55,571 bases of DNA from Methylobacter sp. (GCA_026399025.1 JAPLRU010000063.1:1-55571), one strand, 5' to 3'. Shown: positions 8,224-17,442, counted from the first letter of the stretch. Translations and numbers: made by a program. Notes: generated from the sequence alone by a model not told the origin.

Positions 8224-9168
8224 ATGTTAATTAAAACCCACGCAAATATTTTAAGCAGCGAAATCACCGAGCGGGCGGTTTTCGAATCCCGGCGGGAGTT
8301 TATTAAAGCGGCAACAGTGCTTTCGGCAGGCGCATTGTTGCCCGGTTCGGGGCAGGCAAAAACCGGAAGCTATGCCGATGCGCCGGTCGGGCCGTATTCG
8401 GCAAAGTTAGCGGTTACCGGCCGTGAGGATGTGGCGAACTACACCAACTACTACGAGTTTTCCACCAACAAACAAGATTCAACCGTTTTAGCCAAAGCCT
8501 TAAAAACCAAGCCTTGGACCGTGGAAGTGAGCGGCGAAGCGGAAAATCCGGGCGTTTACAATCTCGAAGACATTCTAAAAGACAATCCGGTGCAGGAGCG
8601 CATCTATCGATTCCGTTGTGTGGAAGCCTGGTCGATGGTGGTGCCGTGGATAGGTTTTCCGTTGGGCGATATGCTCAAGCGTTTTAAACCCAGCTCAAAA
8701 GCTAAGTTTGTCGAATTTACCACGCTTTATAATCCGGAAATCATGGTCGGTCAGCGTTCCGGCGTTTTGGCCTGGCCTTATGTAGAAGCTTTGCGCATCG
8801 ATGAAGCGATGCATCCGCTAACGCTGCTGGTCACCGGCATGTACGGCGATGAGTTGCCCAATCAGAATGGCGCGCCGTTGCGCTTGATGGTGCCGTGGAA
8901 GTACGGTTTCAAGAGCATCAAGGCTATCGTCAAAATTCGTTTTAGCGAAACGATGCCGGAAACCGCATGGCATAAAAGCGCGCCTAATGAGTACGGCTTT
9001 TATGCCAATGTTAATCCTGAAGTGCCTCATCCACGTTGGAGTCAAAGCCGCGAGCGGGTGATAGGCGGCAGTATTTTTACCCCGAAACGCGAGACCGAAA
9101 AATTTAACGGTTATGGCAATGAAGTCGCGGCGCTGTATTCGGGTATGGATTTAACCCGGTATTTTTGA
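8224..9168 (+). CDS. msrP: Periplasmic methionine sulfoxide reductase, catalytic subunit MsrP
   Basis: This molybdopterin enzyme repairs oxidised methionines in periplasmic proteins, fed with electrons by MsrQ. It has 314 residues. A Tat signal SRREFIKAA followed by a hydrophobic stretch lies at about 22-45. The sulfite-oxidase fold shows the RFRCVEAWSMVVPW segment (about 130-143), in which the cysteine ligates Mo. GSKYG-like LMVPWKYGFKSIK is also conserved. A ggag ribosome site lies 6-8 bases before the ATG. The stop overlaps the msrQ start by one base (TGATG). Confidence 0.95.
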   Translation: MLIKTHANILSSEITERAVFESRREFIKAATVLSAGALLPGSGQAKTGSYADAPVGPYSAKLAVTGREDVANYTNYYEFSTNKQDSTVLAKALKTKPWTVEVSGEAENPGVYNLEDILKDNPVQERIYRFRCVEAWSMVVPWIGFPLGDMLKRFKPSSKAKFVEFTTLYNPEIMVGQRSGVLAWPYVEALRIDEAMHPLTLLVTGMYGDELPNQNGAPLRLMVPWKYGFKSIKAIVKIRFSETMPETAWHKSAPNEYGFYANVNPEVPHPRWSQSRERVIGGSIFTPKRETEKFNGYGNEVAALYSGMDLTRYF

Positions 9169-9788
9169 TGCAGCTCGATAAAAAAGGCTGGGCGGTCCTT
9201 AAAATGGCTGTTTTTTTATTGGGCTTGGCGCCTTTTTTGTTGCTGACTGACGATGCGGTCAATGACCGGCTGGGCGCCAATCCGATAGAAGCTTTACATT
9301 TCGGTTTCGGCGATTGGGCTTTGCGGTTTTTATGCATCGGTTTGGCGTTGACGCCGATTAAAACCCTAACCGGGCAAAACAAGCCGATGCGCTTTAGGCG
9401 CATGATGGGCCTATTTGCTTTCTTTTACGCGACGCTGCATTTGCTGGTTTTTATCGTGCTTGATTTGTCGCTCTCTTGGCAAGCGCTTAAAGACGAGGTG
9501 CCGAAAAGCCCTTATCTGTTAATGGGCTTGCTGACGTATTTGCTGCTGATCCCGCTGGCGCTCACGTCAACAAAAAACATGCAGAAAAGGTTGGGAAGAA
9601 GCTGGATAAAGCTGCATAAAGTAGTGTATGCGGCGGGATTAACGGCGCTGGTACATTATTTCTGGTTGGTAAAGAAAGATTATACCGGGCCGTTGATTTA
9701 TGCGGGAGTGATCGGGGTTCTATTAGGAATCCGCGTGGTGGTTTATTACAGGAAAAAAGTAAAGCTACTTTATTTCGAAAGTCGTTAA
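9168..9788 (+). CDS. msrQ: MsrQ, heme-binding membrane subunit of the MsrPQ system
   Basis: This integral membrane b-type cytochrome passes quinol electrons to MsrP. It has 206 residues from ATG 9168; a TTG three bases earlier is also in frame. Hydrophobic segments are near 10-28, 45-62, 75-95, 115-133, 150-165 and 172-190. Conserved histidines are in the FYATLHLLVF and WIKLHKVVYAAGLTALVHYFW segments, as expected for the ferric-reductase-like domain. It is converging with the acylphosphatase gene, whose stop lies within the 3' end of msrQ (24-base overlap). Confidence 0.94.
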   Translation: MQLDKKGWAVLKMAVFLLGLAPFLLLTDDAVNDRLGANPIEALHFGFGDWALRFLCIGLALTPIKTLTGQNKPMRFRRMMGLFAFFYATLHLLVFIVLDLSLSWQALKDEVPKSPYLLMGLLTYLLLIPLALTSTKNMQKRLGRSWIKLHKVVYAAGLTALVHYFWLVKKDYTGPLIYAGVIGVLLGIRVVVYYRKKVKLLYFESR

Positions 9789-10037
9789 CGCTTCACCGTG
9801 TTGAAGTTCGTTGACTTCGACATGATCGACGCGGGCGGTTATAGGGCCTTTATGGCACCATTTGATGAATTTCTCGATGGCCATGTTTTCAGCCTCGGCG
9901 ATGATTTCAACTCGGCCGTCGGGAAGGTTTTTAGCGCTGCCTTTTATAGAAAAATGTTTGGCTTTGTTCTGGGTGAACAGGCGAAAGTAAACGCCTTGAA
10001 CGCGACCGGAAACCAGGATTTTAACTTTACGTATCAC
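9765..10037 (-). CDS. Acylphosphatase
   Basis: This is a 90-residue cytosolic acylphosphatase that hydrolyses carboxyl-phosphate bonds. The signature GRVQGVYFR is at about 11-19, with the catalytic arginine. The NLPDGRVEI segment (about 42-50) carries the catalytic asparagine. The start codon is GTG at 10037 and overlaps the rlmL stop by four bases (GTGA), so translation is coupled to rlmL. The tail overlaps convergent msrQ by 24 bases. Length matches the family (about 90). Confidence 0.92.
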   Translation of the reverse strand: MIRKVKILVSGRVQGVYFRLFTQNKAKHFSIKGSAKNLPDGRVEIIAEAENMAIEKFIKWCHKGPITARVDHVEVNELQHGEALTTFEIK

Positions 10038-12538
10038 TCTTGAATTCTCCAGCAGTAATGGATTTTGGGATTGCGGGCAAAATCTTCGGGGATTGTTGCC
10101 GCACTGATGTCTTCTACAATTAAGTCGGCCAATGCCTGATGGTCGATTTTGAAACGTCTGAAATTAGTCGAGAAGTATAAGATACCTCCCGGCGACAATA
10201 AAGCGATTGCGTTATTGATCAGTTGCACATGATCGTTTTGTATGTCGAACGCTTCGTCCATCCGTTTCGAATTGGAAAAGGTCGGCGGATCAAGGAATAT
10301 CAAGTCGTAATGTTTGCTCGGTTGCCGAGCTTCATTTTCCAGCCATTCCAGGCAATCGGCCTGGATAAATTCATGATCGCCCTGAACGGTATTCAACGCC
10401 AAGTTCTTTTTTGCCCAGTTGATATAGGTATGGGACATATCGACGGTGGTTGTCGATTTGGCGCCGCCTATCGCCGCATGAACGGTAGCGCTGCCGGTAT
10501 AGGCAAACAGGTTTAAGAAATGTTTATCCTTGGCTTGTTTTTGAATCAACAGCCGAATCGGCCGGTGATCGAGAAATAAACCGGTGTCCAGATAATCCTC
10601 AAAATTCACCAGTAATTGACAGCCGCCTTCTTCAATACTATGAAACCGGCCCTGATCGCCGTATTTTTCATATTGGTCGGTGCTTTTTTGTTTGCGCCGT
10701 ATTTTCAGGAAAACCTGCTCGCGATTGACGCCGAGTACGCGCGGTATTTCGGCCAACAGCCCGGCCAAGCGCTGATCGGCTTTATGTTGATCAATGCTTT
10801 TGGGCGGCTCGTATTCTTGGACATTGACCCAGGTTTGCTCACCTTGATAAATGTCAACGGCGACCGCGTATTCCGGTAAATCGGCATCATAAACGCGATA
10901 ACAGGTGATGCGCTTTTGCTTGGCCCAATTGGACAGTTTTTTCAGGTTTTTTTTGAGCCGGTTGGCAAACATCTCCGCGCCCAGCTCACTTGTATGTACG
11001 GTTGAGCTAAGAGGAGGAGCTCCTTCTCCCTGAGGGACAAATCCGCCGGGAGCGGATTTGCACTCGCCCGTAGGGTGCTGGACAGGAGAGTCCAGCATGA
11101 TTAGGTTGGGATGAGGGGATTCAAATAAGCTTTTTTCCTTATTTTGATTTCCCCTCGGCAACTGCTCCCTGCGTTGCTCTACCTCTTGCATCCTTGTCGT
11201 CACCCAACCTTCTCCTTCTGGAGAGGGCTTTTTAATGTTTAAGTTGTCAGTAGTTTCCGGTTGAGCAATAGAGCGAATCTCGGCCGCTTGAGCAATCCGC
11301 TGTTCCTGCGCTTTGCTGATTTCATTAACTTGCGCAATGCGTTCTTCCTGCGATTTGGCTTTGGGAATGAAAAAATTTCTATCCTCAATATCCAGTCTTA
11401 ACAGCTTGCATTCAAGCGCGCCGTTAAACAGGGTAATCGGCTTTTGCGAACGGATGCCAAGGCGAAAACCCAGTTCCGGATTGCTGATGATCATCGCGGC
11501 TTTCCAGCCGATAAAGTGCGCTTTCAGCGAATCGCCGAATTTTTTGTACAACTCGGCGGTTTCCTGCTCGTCGCCCAGGCGTTCGCCGTAAGGCGGATTA
11601 CAAATCAGCAGGCCGGGTTTCCAGCTTTCGGCCGGTTCCGCGTCTTCAATATCGCGGCGCTCGATATGGATTTTGTTTTGCAGGCCGGCATTGGCGATAT
11701 GCGCTAACGCGGTGTTGACGGTATGGCGGTTTTGATCGAAACCGACGATAACCGGCAGCTTAGCCAAGCCGATTTTTTTGCGTTGTTCGGCTTCAGCGCG
11801 TAATTTTTTCCAGCATTCGGCATCGTGTTTTTTCCAGCCGGTAAAGCCGAAATAGTCGCGCAGCAAGCCGGGCGCGTAATCGGCGGCGATCATCGCGCCT
11901 TCCAACAGCAATGTGCCCGAGCCGCACATCGGGTCTATCAATGCCCCTTTCTGCTTGGCGATGTGGGGCCAGCCGCTGCGCAATAACATCGCCGCCGCCA
12001 GATTTTCCTTGATCGGGGCTTTGATGCTGACATCCCGATAACCGCGCCGATGCAGGCTTTCGCCGGAAAAATCCAGGCTGAGCTGAGCGGTTTCGCCGTT
12101 CAGGTAAACATTGATGCGGATGTTAGGCTGTTCGGTATCGATACTGGGCCGGGTTTGGAATTTGGCGCGCATTTGGTCGACGATGGCGTCTTTAACTTTT
12201 AATGCGCCGAAATGGGTGTTGTTAATCGCTTCCGAGTTCTTCGCGCTGAATGAGACGGCAAAGCTGTCGTCAGGATTGATATGCTCAAACCAGTCGATTT
12301 TTTGTACACCGTTATAAAGGTCTTGCTGGGATTTTACTGCGAAAGAGCTGAGTACCAGTAAAATCCGATTGGCGGTTCTTGACCACAGGCAGGCGCGATA
12401 AGCGGTTTCGAGATCGCCCTGGAACGCGACGCCGGCCAAGGTCGCTTTGATGTTAGCGATGCCGAGTGCGTGGAGTTCATCGCCAAGGAGGGTTTCCATC
12501 GCTTTGGGCGTGGTAGCAAATAGTTGATAAGTGGGCAT
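10034..12538 (-). CDS. rlmL: 23S rRNA G2445/G2069 methyltransferase RlmKL, with in-frame repeat insertion
   Basis: This bifunctional enzyme methylates G2445 (N-terminal half) and G2069 (C-terminal half) of 23S rRNA. From the ATG at 12538 it has 834 residues, against about 700 in E. coli. The ATG gives the expected MPTYQLFATTPK start. The order is a THUMP domain, the first methyltransferase with its NPPYGERLG motif, a long linker, then the RlmK domain beginning AEMFANRLKKNLKKL, with FLDPPTFSNSKRM as catalytic motif. Most of the extra length lies in the linker, where about 78 residues are encoded by a dispersed intergenic repeat (11000-11235) without breaking the frame. Both catalytic motifs look intact. 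Confidence 0.95.
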   Translation of the reverse strand: MPTYQLFATTPKAMETLLGDELHALGIANIKATLAGVAFQGDLETAYRACLWSRTANRILLVLSSFAVKSQQDLYNGVQKIDWFEHINPDDSFAVSFSAKNSEAINNTHFGALKVKDAIVDQMRAKFQTRPSIDTEQPNIRINVYLNGETAQLSLDFSGESLHRRGYRDVSIKAPIKENLAAAMLLRSGWPHIAKQKGALIDPMCGSGTLLLEGAMIAADYAPGLLRDYFGFTGWKKHDAECWKKLRAEAEQRKKIGLAKLPVIVGFDQNRHTVNTALAHIANAGLQNKIHIERRDIEDAEPAESWKPGLLICNPPYGERLGDEQETAELYKKFGDSLKAHFIGWKAAMIISNPELGFRLGIRSQKPITLFNGALECKLLRLDIEDRNFFIPKAKSQEERIAQVNEISKAQEQRIAQAAEIRSIAQPETTDNLNIKKPSPEGEGWVTTRMQEVEQRREQLPRGNQNKEKSLFESPHPNLIMLDSPVQHPTGECKSAPGGFVPQGEGAPPLSSTVHTSELGAEMFANRLKKNLKKLSNWAKQKRITCYRVYDADLPEYAVAVDIYQGEQTWVNVQEYEPPKSIDQHKADQRLAGLLAEIPRVLGVNREQVFLKIRRKQKSTDQYEKYGDQGRFHSIEEGGCQLLVNFEDYLDTGLFLDHRPIRLLIQKQAKDKHFLNLFAYTGSATVHAAIGGAKSTTTVDMSHTYINWAKKNLALNTVQGDHEFIQADCLEWLENEARQPSKHYDLIFLDPPTFSNSKRMDEAFDIQNDHVQLINNAIALLSPGGILYFSTNFRRFKIDHQALADLIVEDISAATIPEDFARNPKIHYCWRIQE
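11000..11235. repeat. Dispersed repeat A-type element inserted in frame in rlmL
   Basis: This part of rlmL shares cctcggcaactgctccctgc, gctctacctcttgcatccttg, cacccaaccttctcc and the aataaggaaaaaagc spacer with intergenic repeats at 1-160, 558-632, 20108-20204 and 35066-35152. On the coding strand it gives a proline/glycine/glutamate-rich peptide (begins KKPSPEGEGW, ends near PLSST) in the linker between the two methyltransferase domains. No stop occurs in the reading frame used. Confidence 0.8.
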
Positions 12539-12579
12539 CGGAATAAAACGAAAGGTGCAAGACAAAGACGCAAAACAAC

Positions 12580-12630
12580 AATAAAAAAGGCGCAAGGCCC
12601 AGGCTTCATTCGCCTTTCGCCTTGCGCCTT
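12580..12630 (-). terminator. Rho-independent terminator after the FKBP gene
   Basis: The arms aaggcgcaaggc (12587-12598) and gccttgcgcctt (12619-12630) form a perfect 12-bp stem with a 20-base loop. On the minus strand the stem is followed by TTTTTTATTG. It lies just after the stop of the minus-strand FKBP gene and before rlmL, so it should end the FKBP transcript. Confidence 0.82.
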
Positions 12631-12641
12631 GTACCGGCTTG

Positions 12642-13124
12642 TTACTGAATCTTGATTAACTCGACATCGAAGATTAAAGCGGCGTTCGGTCCGATTGCGC
12701 GGCCTGCGCCTTGCTCGCCGTAAGCGAGTTCGGAGGGAATATAAAAGCGGTATTTAGCGCCTTCTTTCATTAATTGCACGCCTTCAGTCCATCCGGCGAT
12801 AACTCTGTTGAGCGGAAATGTAGCCGGTTCGCCTCTGCTGTATGAGCTGTCGAACTCTTCACCATTGAGCGTGGTGCCTTTGTAATGTACCGTAACGTTG
12901 CTGGTAGCCGTGGGTGAAACGGTGCCTGTTCCGGGGGTCAAAACTTCGTATTGCAAGCCGCTTGCGGTTGTAACTATATTGGTTTTTTTAGTGTTTTCCG
13001 CCAGAAAGGCGGTTCCTGCGGCTTTATTTTCTGCGGGGGTAGTGGCGTTGGCCATTGAAAACATAGTAAATCCTAAAAGAAGAACGGCGACGATTGAAAG
13101 AACTTGAGTTTGAATTTTTCTCAC
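12642..13124 (-). CDS. FKBP-type peptidyl-prolyl isomerase, exported
   Basis: This 160-residue protein has a signal peptide (hydrophobic about 8-24, cleavage near SMANA). A short helical linker comes next, then a single FKBP domain with the family marks VTVHYKGTTLNGEEFDSS (about 80-97), VIAGWTEGV and IPSELAYGEQGAG. It catalyses prolyl cis-trans isomerisation, probably in the periplasm or outer membrane, similar to the C-terminal domain of FklB/Mip proteins but without their long dimerisation domain. It is a single gene, closed by the terminator at 12580-12630. Confidence 0.92.
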   Translation of the reverse strand: MRKIQTQVLSIVAVLLLGFTMFSMANATTPAENKAAGTAFLAENTKKTNIVTTASGLQYEVLTPGTGTVSPTATSNVTVHYKGTTLNGEEFDSSYSRGEPATFPLNRVIAGWTEGVQLMKEGAKYRFYIPSELAYGEQGAGRAIGPNAALIFDVELIKIQ

Positions 13125-13162
13125 GACTTATCCTTATGTTATTAATAAGAGGCGATAGTTTA

Positions 13163-13759
13163 TCAAAAAAACCAGCCTTTGTTGTCTAAATCGCCCTGGC
13201 ACTGACCTAATTGGCTTTGGAATAGTTTGGCTCTTTTAGCGACTTTATTGGCGATTTGCACCAGCCACGCTTTTTGTAAATAGCTTTTTTGATGGTATCC
13301 GCTATGGCCTTCATGATAGGCCAAGTATAAATCCTTGGTATTCAGTTTCGATATGCCCAAGTGGGTATAACTGATGTTGCAGTACCAGCCGATAAAATCG
13401 ATGGCGTCGGCAAACTCATCGCGATCCGCTCCCCAGTTGTCGGCTTTGGTTTGGTAATCATCCCAGGTTTCATCTTTAGCTTGAGCATAACCGTAGGCGC
13501 TGCTGGCTCTGGGCAGAGGAATAATCCACAGCAGCCAGGAGCGCGGCGGTTGCGCGTCGGCGACAAAGTGCGATTCTTGATGCATGATTGCCATTTGAAC
13601 GGGAATCGGTATGCCCCATTTTTTAAATGAGTTTTTTGCGTCATCGTACCAGTCTGATTTTTCCTTGAAAGTGGAGCATATATTGTCGCCGTTTTTAGGT
13701 GGGACAGCCGTGCAGGCCGCCAAAAATAACAACGACAGCAGAATTAATGTTTTTTTCAT
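13163..13759 (-). CDS. Lytic transglycosylase-like (SLT domain) lipoprotein
   Basis: This is a 198-residue protein from the ATG at 13759. A lipoprotein signal peptide ends in the lipobox LAAC (about 13-16). A SLT/lysozyme-like domain follows, with IMHQESHF (the E is the probable catalytic acid), SSAYGYAQAKDETW and LAYHEGHSGY, typical of goose-lysozyme-like SLT proteins. It probably cleaves peptidoglycan from the inner face of the outer membrane. A longer in-frame ORF up to 14038 only runs into the promoter region of the divergent PilZ gene and is not believed. Confidence 0.8.
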   Translation of the reverse strand: MKKTLILLSLLFLAACTAVPPKNGDNICSTFKEKSDWYDDAKNSFKKWGIPIPVQMAIMHQESHFVADAQPPRSWLLWIIPLPRASSAYGYAQAKDETWDDYQTKADNWGADRDEFADAIDFIGWYCNISYTHLGISKLNTKDLYLAYHEGHSGYHQKSYLQKAWLVQIANKVAKRAKLFQSQLGQCQGDLDNKGWFF

Positions 13760-13956
13760 GATACCGTGGCTTGGGTAAAGTTGAGCTATTGCCGGTGATC
13801 CTGTTCGACAAGGCTCTGCTGAGTACAGTCGAAGGGCTCGGGGCAGGAAAAATAAGTGTAATAGAAAAAAATATAGCACAGTCACTATAATTGCGTTACG
13901 TAACCTTGCCTGGCTTTGAACGGCAAGCGATAAATGGATAATCAGAGGAAAGTTAG

Positions 13957-14577
13957 ATGAATTTGGATTTAAACCGGCCCTATCGAAAAAATTTAACCTC
14001 GCATGGTTTGCTTTATATGGGAGGAGAAGAGCGGGCAATTACGATTAAAGACCTTTCTTTAACCGGTGTGCTCGCGGAGTTAAAGTGCGATCAGCCGGGT
14101 AGTCAGGAGGCTAAAGATATTTTTAATATGCTGATGGAATCGGCGACGATAGATTTGTATCTTCCTGAAATGCGTTTAGCCGGCGAAGCCGAGGTGGTCA
14201 GGGTTGATATGTTGGATGAACATGTTTTGCTCGCGCTGGAATTCAGAAATATCGCTTATGATGTCGATAATCAGCTGTACAAAAGAAAAGTGTACCGAAA
14301 AAACATAGTGGTTCCGGGCAAAATCCTGCTCAATGGCGAATACCACGAATTTAATACCGTCAACGCTTCGGTGGACGGTTTAATGGTTAACCTGGCCGAA
14401 TCGCTAAGCGTCGAAGCCGGCGAGGTAACGGTATTTGAAATTGAGCGCCTGGAGTTGGAAGGCGAGATAAAAGTGATATGGGCGGAGCGCACCGCCGACG
14501 GCGGCATATTGCTCGGCTTGCAATACATGCATATGGAAAAAACCGTGATTAAGGGAATACCCCGGTTTGAGCGGTAA
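13957..14577 (+). CDS. Tandem PilZ-like domain protein (c-di-GMP receptor candidate)
   Basis: This 206-residue cytosolic protein has two PilZ-like halves. The first has RPYRKNL near the start and KDLSLTGVLAEL at about 31-42, resembling the RxxxR ... [D/N]xSxxG c-di-GMP motifs. The second has RKVYRKNI at about 109-116 and NASVDGLMVNL at about 136-146. It probably senses cyclic-di-GMP, although the first arginine motif is only approximate (R-K-N in place of R-xxx-R). A gagga site precedes the ATG. It stands alone, facing away from the transglycosylase gene. Confidence 0.75.
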   Translation: MNLDLNRPYRKNLTSHGLLYMGGEERAITIKDLSLTGVLAELKCDQPGSQEAKDIFNMLMESATIDLYLPEMRLAGEAEVVRVDMLDEHVLLALEFRNIAYDVDNQLYKRKVYRKNIVVPGKILLNGEYHEFNTVNASVDGLMVNLAESLSVEAGEVTVFEIERLELEGEIKVIWAERTADGGILLGLQYMHMEKTVIKGIPRFER

Positions 14578-14605
14578 GTCGTTAGGGTTTAAAGCCTTTA
14601 TTTAA

Positions 14606-14669
14606 TACCAAGACACGAAGGATACGAAGCTTATATAACTTCGTATCCTTCGTGTCTTCATGGTGAAAT
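14606..14669. repeat. Dispersed repeat B, perfect 19-bp stem hairpin between convergent genes
   Basis: Arms agacacgaaggatacgaag (14611-14629) and its exact complement (14639-14657) enclose a 9-base loop. It belongs to the cacgaag repeat family. It lies between the ends of the PilZ gene (+) and nifQ (-), where it could act as a bidirectional terminator, though no clear T tract is present. Confidence 0.78.
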
Positions 14670-14679
14670 CTGGTTAGTC

Positions 14680-15261
14680 CTATTCCTCAGAACCATAACA
14701 TTTGGAATAATCAATACATATCTCGCAAGAAGGCACCCGGCACAGATACAAGCCTTCCGCTTCGCACAACTGCTTGTAAATGAACTTCTTCCATTTCATA
14801 TCTTTGTTGTTTTTGGCGGCCAATTCGGGGAAATTGTAGTGCAGCATCGCGCTCAATTGCGAGCGCGACCACAGACCTAAATCCTGCCACAAATGATCGC
14901 TGCCTAAACTGCCGGCTACGATGATACCTATAATCCAATCTATTTCGATAATATCGGGTTGACTGAATTGTTTCAGCAGATTAACCAAGTCATCTTTTTC
15001 CAGCATTCGGCTAAAATCCACTTTGCTACCCGATGGCGCGTGTTCCGGAATGTCGATACCCGGAAAAAGACGGTTGGTTAATTGCTTAAATTGCTCCGGC
15101 TCCAAGCCCAGGTAATCGGGCAACGCGCTTTGTCCCGCACACCAGCCGGCTATCATGCAGCTTAGCCATTCATAATTAGGTGTTGCTGTCATGACCGGTT
15201 TCGATGTGAGGCGGGAATAAATGCATTCCCGGTCATCCTGGAGTTGAAGCACGGCGGACAT
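14680..15261 (-). CDS. nifQ: Nitrogenase cofactor molybdenum-delivery protein NifQ
   Basis: NifQ carries a Mo-Fe-S cluster and donates molybdenum to FeMo-cofactor assembly on NifEN. The protein is 193 residues, with the family's defining C-terminal cysteine pattern C-x4-C-x2-C-x5-C (CRVPSCEICIDYSKC, near 173-187). The middle is helical and hydrophobic with GIIVAGSLGSDHLWQDLGL, a typical NifQ segment. It begins 2 bases after the stop of the FeSII-like gene. An internal ATG at about 15192 is an alternative start, since NifQ N-termini vary. It is the last gene of the nif operon here. Confidence 0.92.
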   Translation of the reverse strand: MSAVLQLQDDRECIYSRLTSKPVMTATPNYEWLSCMIAGWCAGQSALPDYLGLEPEQFKQLTNRLFPGIDIPEHAPSGSKVDFSRMLEKDDLVNLLKQFSQPDIIEIDWIIGIIVAGSLGSDHLWQDLGLWSRSQLSAMLHYNFPELAAKNNKDMKWKKFIYKQLCEAEGLYLCRVPSCEICIDYSKCYGSEE

Positions 15262-15263
15262 GA

Positions 15264-15614
15264 TTAATATTCGACCAGAATATCTTCATCCCTGACGATC
15301 ATTTGGCAAGCCAAACGCCAGGGCGACGGAATGTCGTCGACAATCATTTGTTCCATTTCTTCCTTGCTGATTTTACCGCTGGATTGCAGAACCGCTTTTT
15401 CTTTTTCGGTTAAAGGGCCGCCCATGCGTTGAAGCTTTTTATCGATACTGCTGACTTTTACCAAGCAGGTGCCGCATTCGCCGTCTTCGCATTCGTAATT
15501 GATCGGAATTTTGTTTTCCCGCGCCAATTTCAGCAATGTTTCGGTGTGACTGCCGGCAACGGCATAAACGGTTTTATCCCTGTATTCGGGATTTGAAAAG
15601 GTCACTAAAGCCAT
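15264..15614 (-). CDS. FeSII (Shethna)-like 2Fe-2S protein, nitrogenase protection
   Basis: This 116-residue plant-type ferredoxin has ligands C42, C47 and C50 in CEDGECGTC and the distal LACQ near 100. Between them it has an inserted region of about 45 residues (LTEKEKAVLQSSGKISKEE...) and ends in DEDILVEY. From memory this order and wording closely resemble the Azotobacter vinelandii FeSII protein (ECQDGNCGSC ... LTDKERNVLKSVGKL ... RLACQTIVTDEDLLVEF). FeSII forms an inactive but oxygen-tolerant complex with nitrogenase. The position next to nifQ supports that role. A strong aaggag site precedes the ATG. Confidence 0.82.
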   Translation of the reverse strand: MALVTFSNPEYRDKTVYAVAGSHTETLLKLARENKIPINYECEDGECGTCLVKVSSIDKKLQRMGGPLTEKEKAVLQSSGKISKEEMEQMIVDDIPSPWRLACQMIVRDEDILVEY

Positions 15615-15841
15615 GATTTACTCCTTAAAATAAGTATTTTGAGCTGTCGCCTGCTTCTACTTTGGAATCCAGGCATTTTTATTCATAAATAGTTGCATTC
15701 CCACACGAGCGTTATTGCTTTAAGTTAAGGATTTATCGACGGCGGGCGCAAATCAATTCAGGCCCCTGGCTTTCAACCATAACTGTTTTCGACTTAATTT
15801 AACGGCAGCGGCGCCGAGCGTAGGAATGACAAACTTATTGT

Positions 15842-16147
<306 letters not shown>

Positions 16148-16158
16148 TTAAAAAAATA

Positions 16159-17442
16159 TTAGGCAAGATCGGCCATATCGATCGTTTTGGATTGTCTTAA
16201 ACCCATCAGATCCTGCGCCATTTCATGCCCGAATTCACGACAGATTTGGATTTCTTCTTCGGTCGGAATTAACTTAATGCGTATGCCCGGAATAGGCACC
16301 CGCAATTTGAGACCGCGTAAGCGATCTTCAACCATTTTCACGCCTTCACCGGTCCAGCCGTACGAGCCGAAGACGCCGCCCAGCTTCGATTTGAGATTGA
16401 TCACCGCCAATGAGGACAACAAATCCCAGACCGGTTTAACCGCATCGCCGTTGATGGTCGGCGTACCGAACAGAATGCCGTCCGCACCTTCTATTAAATC
16501 GACAAACGGCGCTATTTCGCTGCCTTCCAGATCGTATAAAGAGACGCGCACATGCTCCACCGCCATGGCTCCTTCATAAATGGCTTCGGCCATGCGCCGG
16601 GTATTGCCGTAGGAACTGATGTAAAAAATCAACAAGGTTTTTTCGTTCGCGCTGATTTCGCTTTGCAAGGCCTGGGTTGATAATTCACGATACCGCTGCA
16701 CATAGCGTTGCGGCTGGTCGCGCAATAAAGGGCCGTGAGCGGGGACAATGCTGTTCAGCGGTAATAAAGGCTCTATTAAATCGAGCGCGCGATTCACATA
16801 GTCCTTAAACGGCCGCATGATATGGGCGTAGTAATATTCAAACGAAAAACGAAAATCGCCGACGACATCGTTAAACAGCCGCGAATCGCAAAAGTGGCAG
16901 CCGAATACATCGCCTGAAAACAGGATTTTTTCTTCGACTAAATAAGTGCATTGGGTATCCGGCCAATGCAAATAAGGCGTATGGAAGAACTCCAAGGTGC
17001 GATCGCCCAGCGACACCTTATCGCCGGTCATGACCGGCGTAAAGTCAAAGGCATCCTGCTTTAACAGGGCTTTAAGCATGGATTGCGCTTTTTGGGAAAT
17101 ATAAAGCTGGGCTTGCGGGGCGCGGCGCATCAGTTCGGGTAAGGCCCCGGTATGATCGGGTTCGAGATGATTTAACACGATGACTTTAATTTCGTCATAC
17201 GCGGCTACCGATTCAAACCGGGCAAAAAAATCATCGGCGAAGTTTTCTTTGACAGTGTCGATAATCGCGACGCCTTCGGTTCCCCTGACCACATAAGCGT
17301 TATAGCTGGTGCCGTTGGCGGTTTTTAGGATAATGTCGAAAGTGCGCAACGACGGATCGAGCGCACCTATCCAATGAACGCGTTCGGATAGCGTAACGGC
17401 TTGCGCTACGCCATCAACGGTCAAGACCGGTGGTTTACTCAT
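16159..17442 (-). CDS. Flavodiiron protein (A-type flavoprotein, oxygen/NO reductase)
   Basis: This 427-residue cytosolic protein starts at the ATG at 17442, inside the end of nifO (8-base overlap). An N-terminal metallo-beta-lactamase domain has all diiron ligands: H92-x-E94-x-D96-H97 in NHLEPDHTG, then a histidine in PYLHWPDT, an aspartate in FSGDVFG and a histidine in PAHGPLL. A flavodoxin domain from about 275 has the FMN loop FYISSYGNTRRMAE. The family reduces O2 to water or NO to N2O. Inside a nif operon, oxygen scavenging to protect nitrogenase is the likely job. It has no C-terminal rubredoxin extension. Confidence 0.93.
   Translation of the reverse strand: MSKPPVLTVDGVAQAVTLSERVHWIGALDPSLRTFDIILKTANGTSYNAYVVRGTEGVAIIDTVKENFADDFFARFESVAAYDEIKVIVLNHLEPDHTGALPELMRRAPQAQLYISQKAQSMLKALLKQDAFDFTPVMTGDKVSLGDRTLEFFHTPYLHWPDTQCTYLVEEKILFSGDVFGCHFCDSRLFNDVVGDFRFSFEYYYAHIMRPFKDYVNRALDLIEPLLPLNSIVPAHGPLLRDQPQRYVQRYRELSTQALQSEISANEKTLLIFYISSYGNTRRMAEAIYEGAMAVEHVRVSLYDLEGSEIAPFVDLIEGADGILFGTPTINGDAVKPVWDLLSSLAVINLKSKLGGVFGSYGWTGEGVKMVEDRLRGLKLRVPIPGIRIKLIPTEEEIQICREFGHEMAQDLMGLRQSKTIDMADLA

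Noticed and set aside
13760-14038. N-terminal extension of the transglycosylase ORF
   Set aside because: It runs through the intergenic region and into the start of the PilZ gene; the ATG at 13759 begins a lipoprotein signal.
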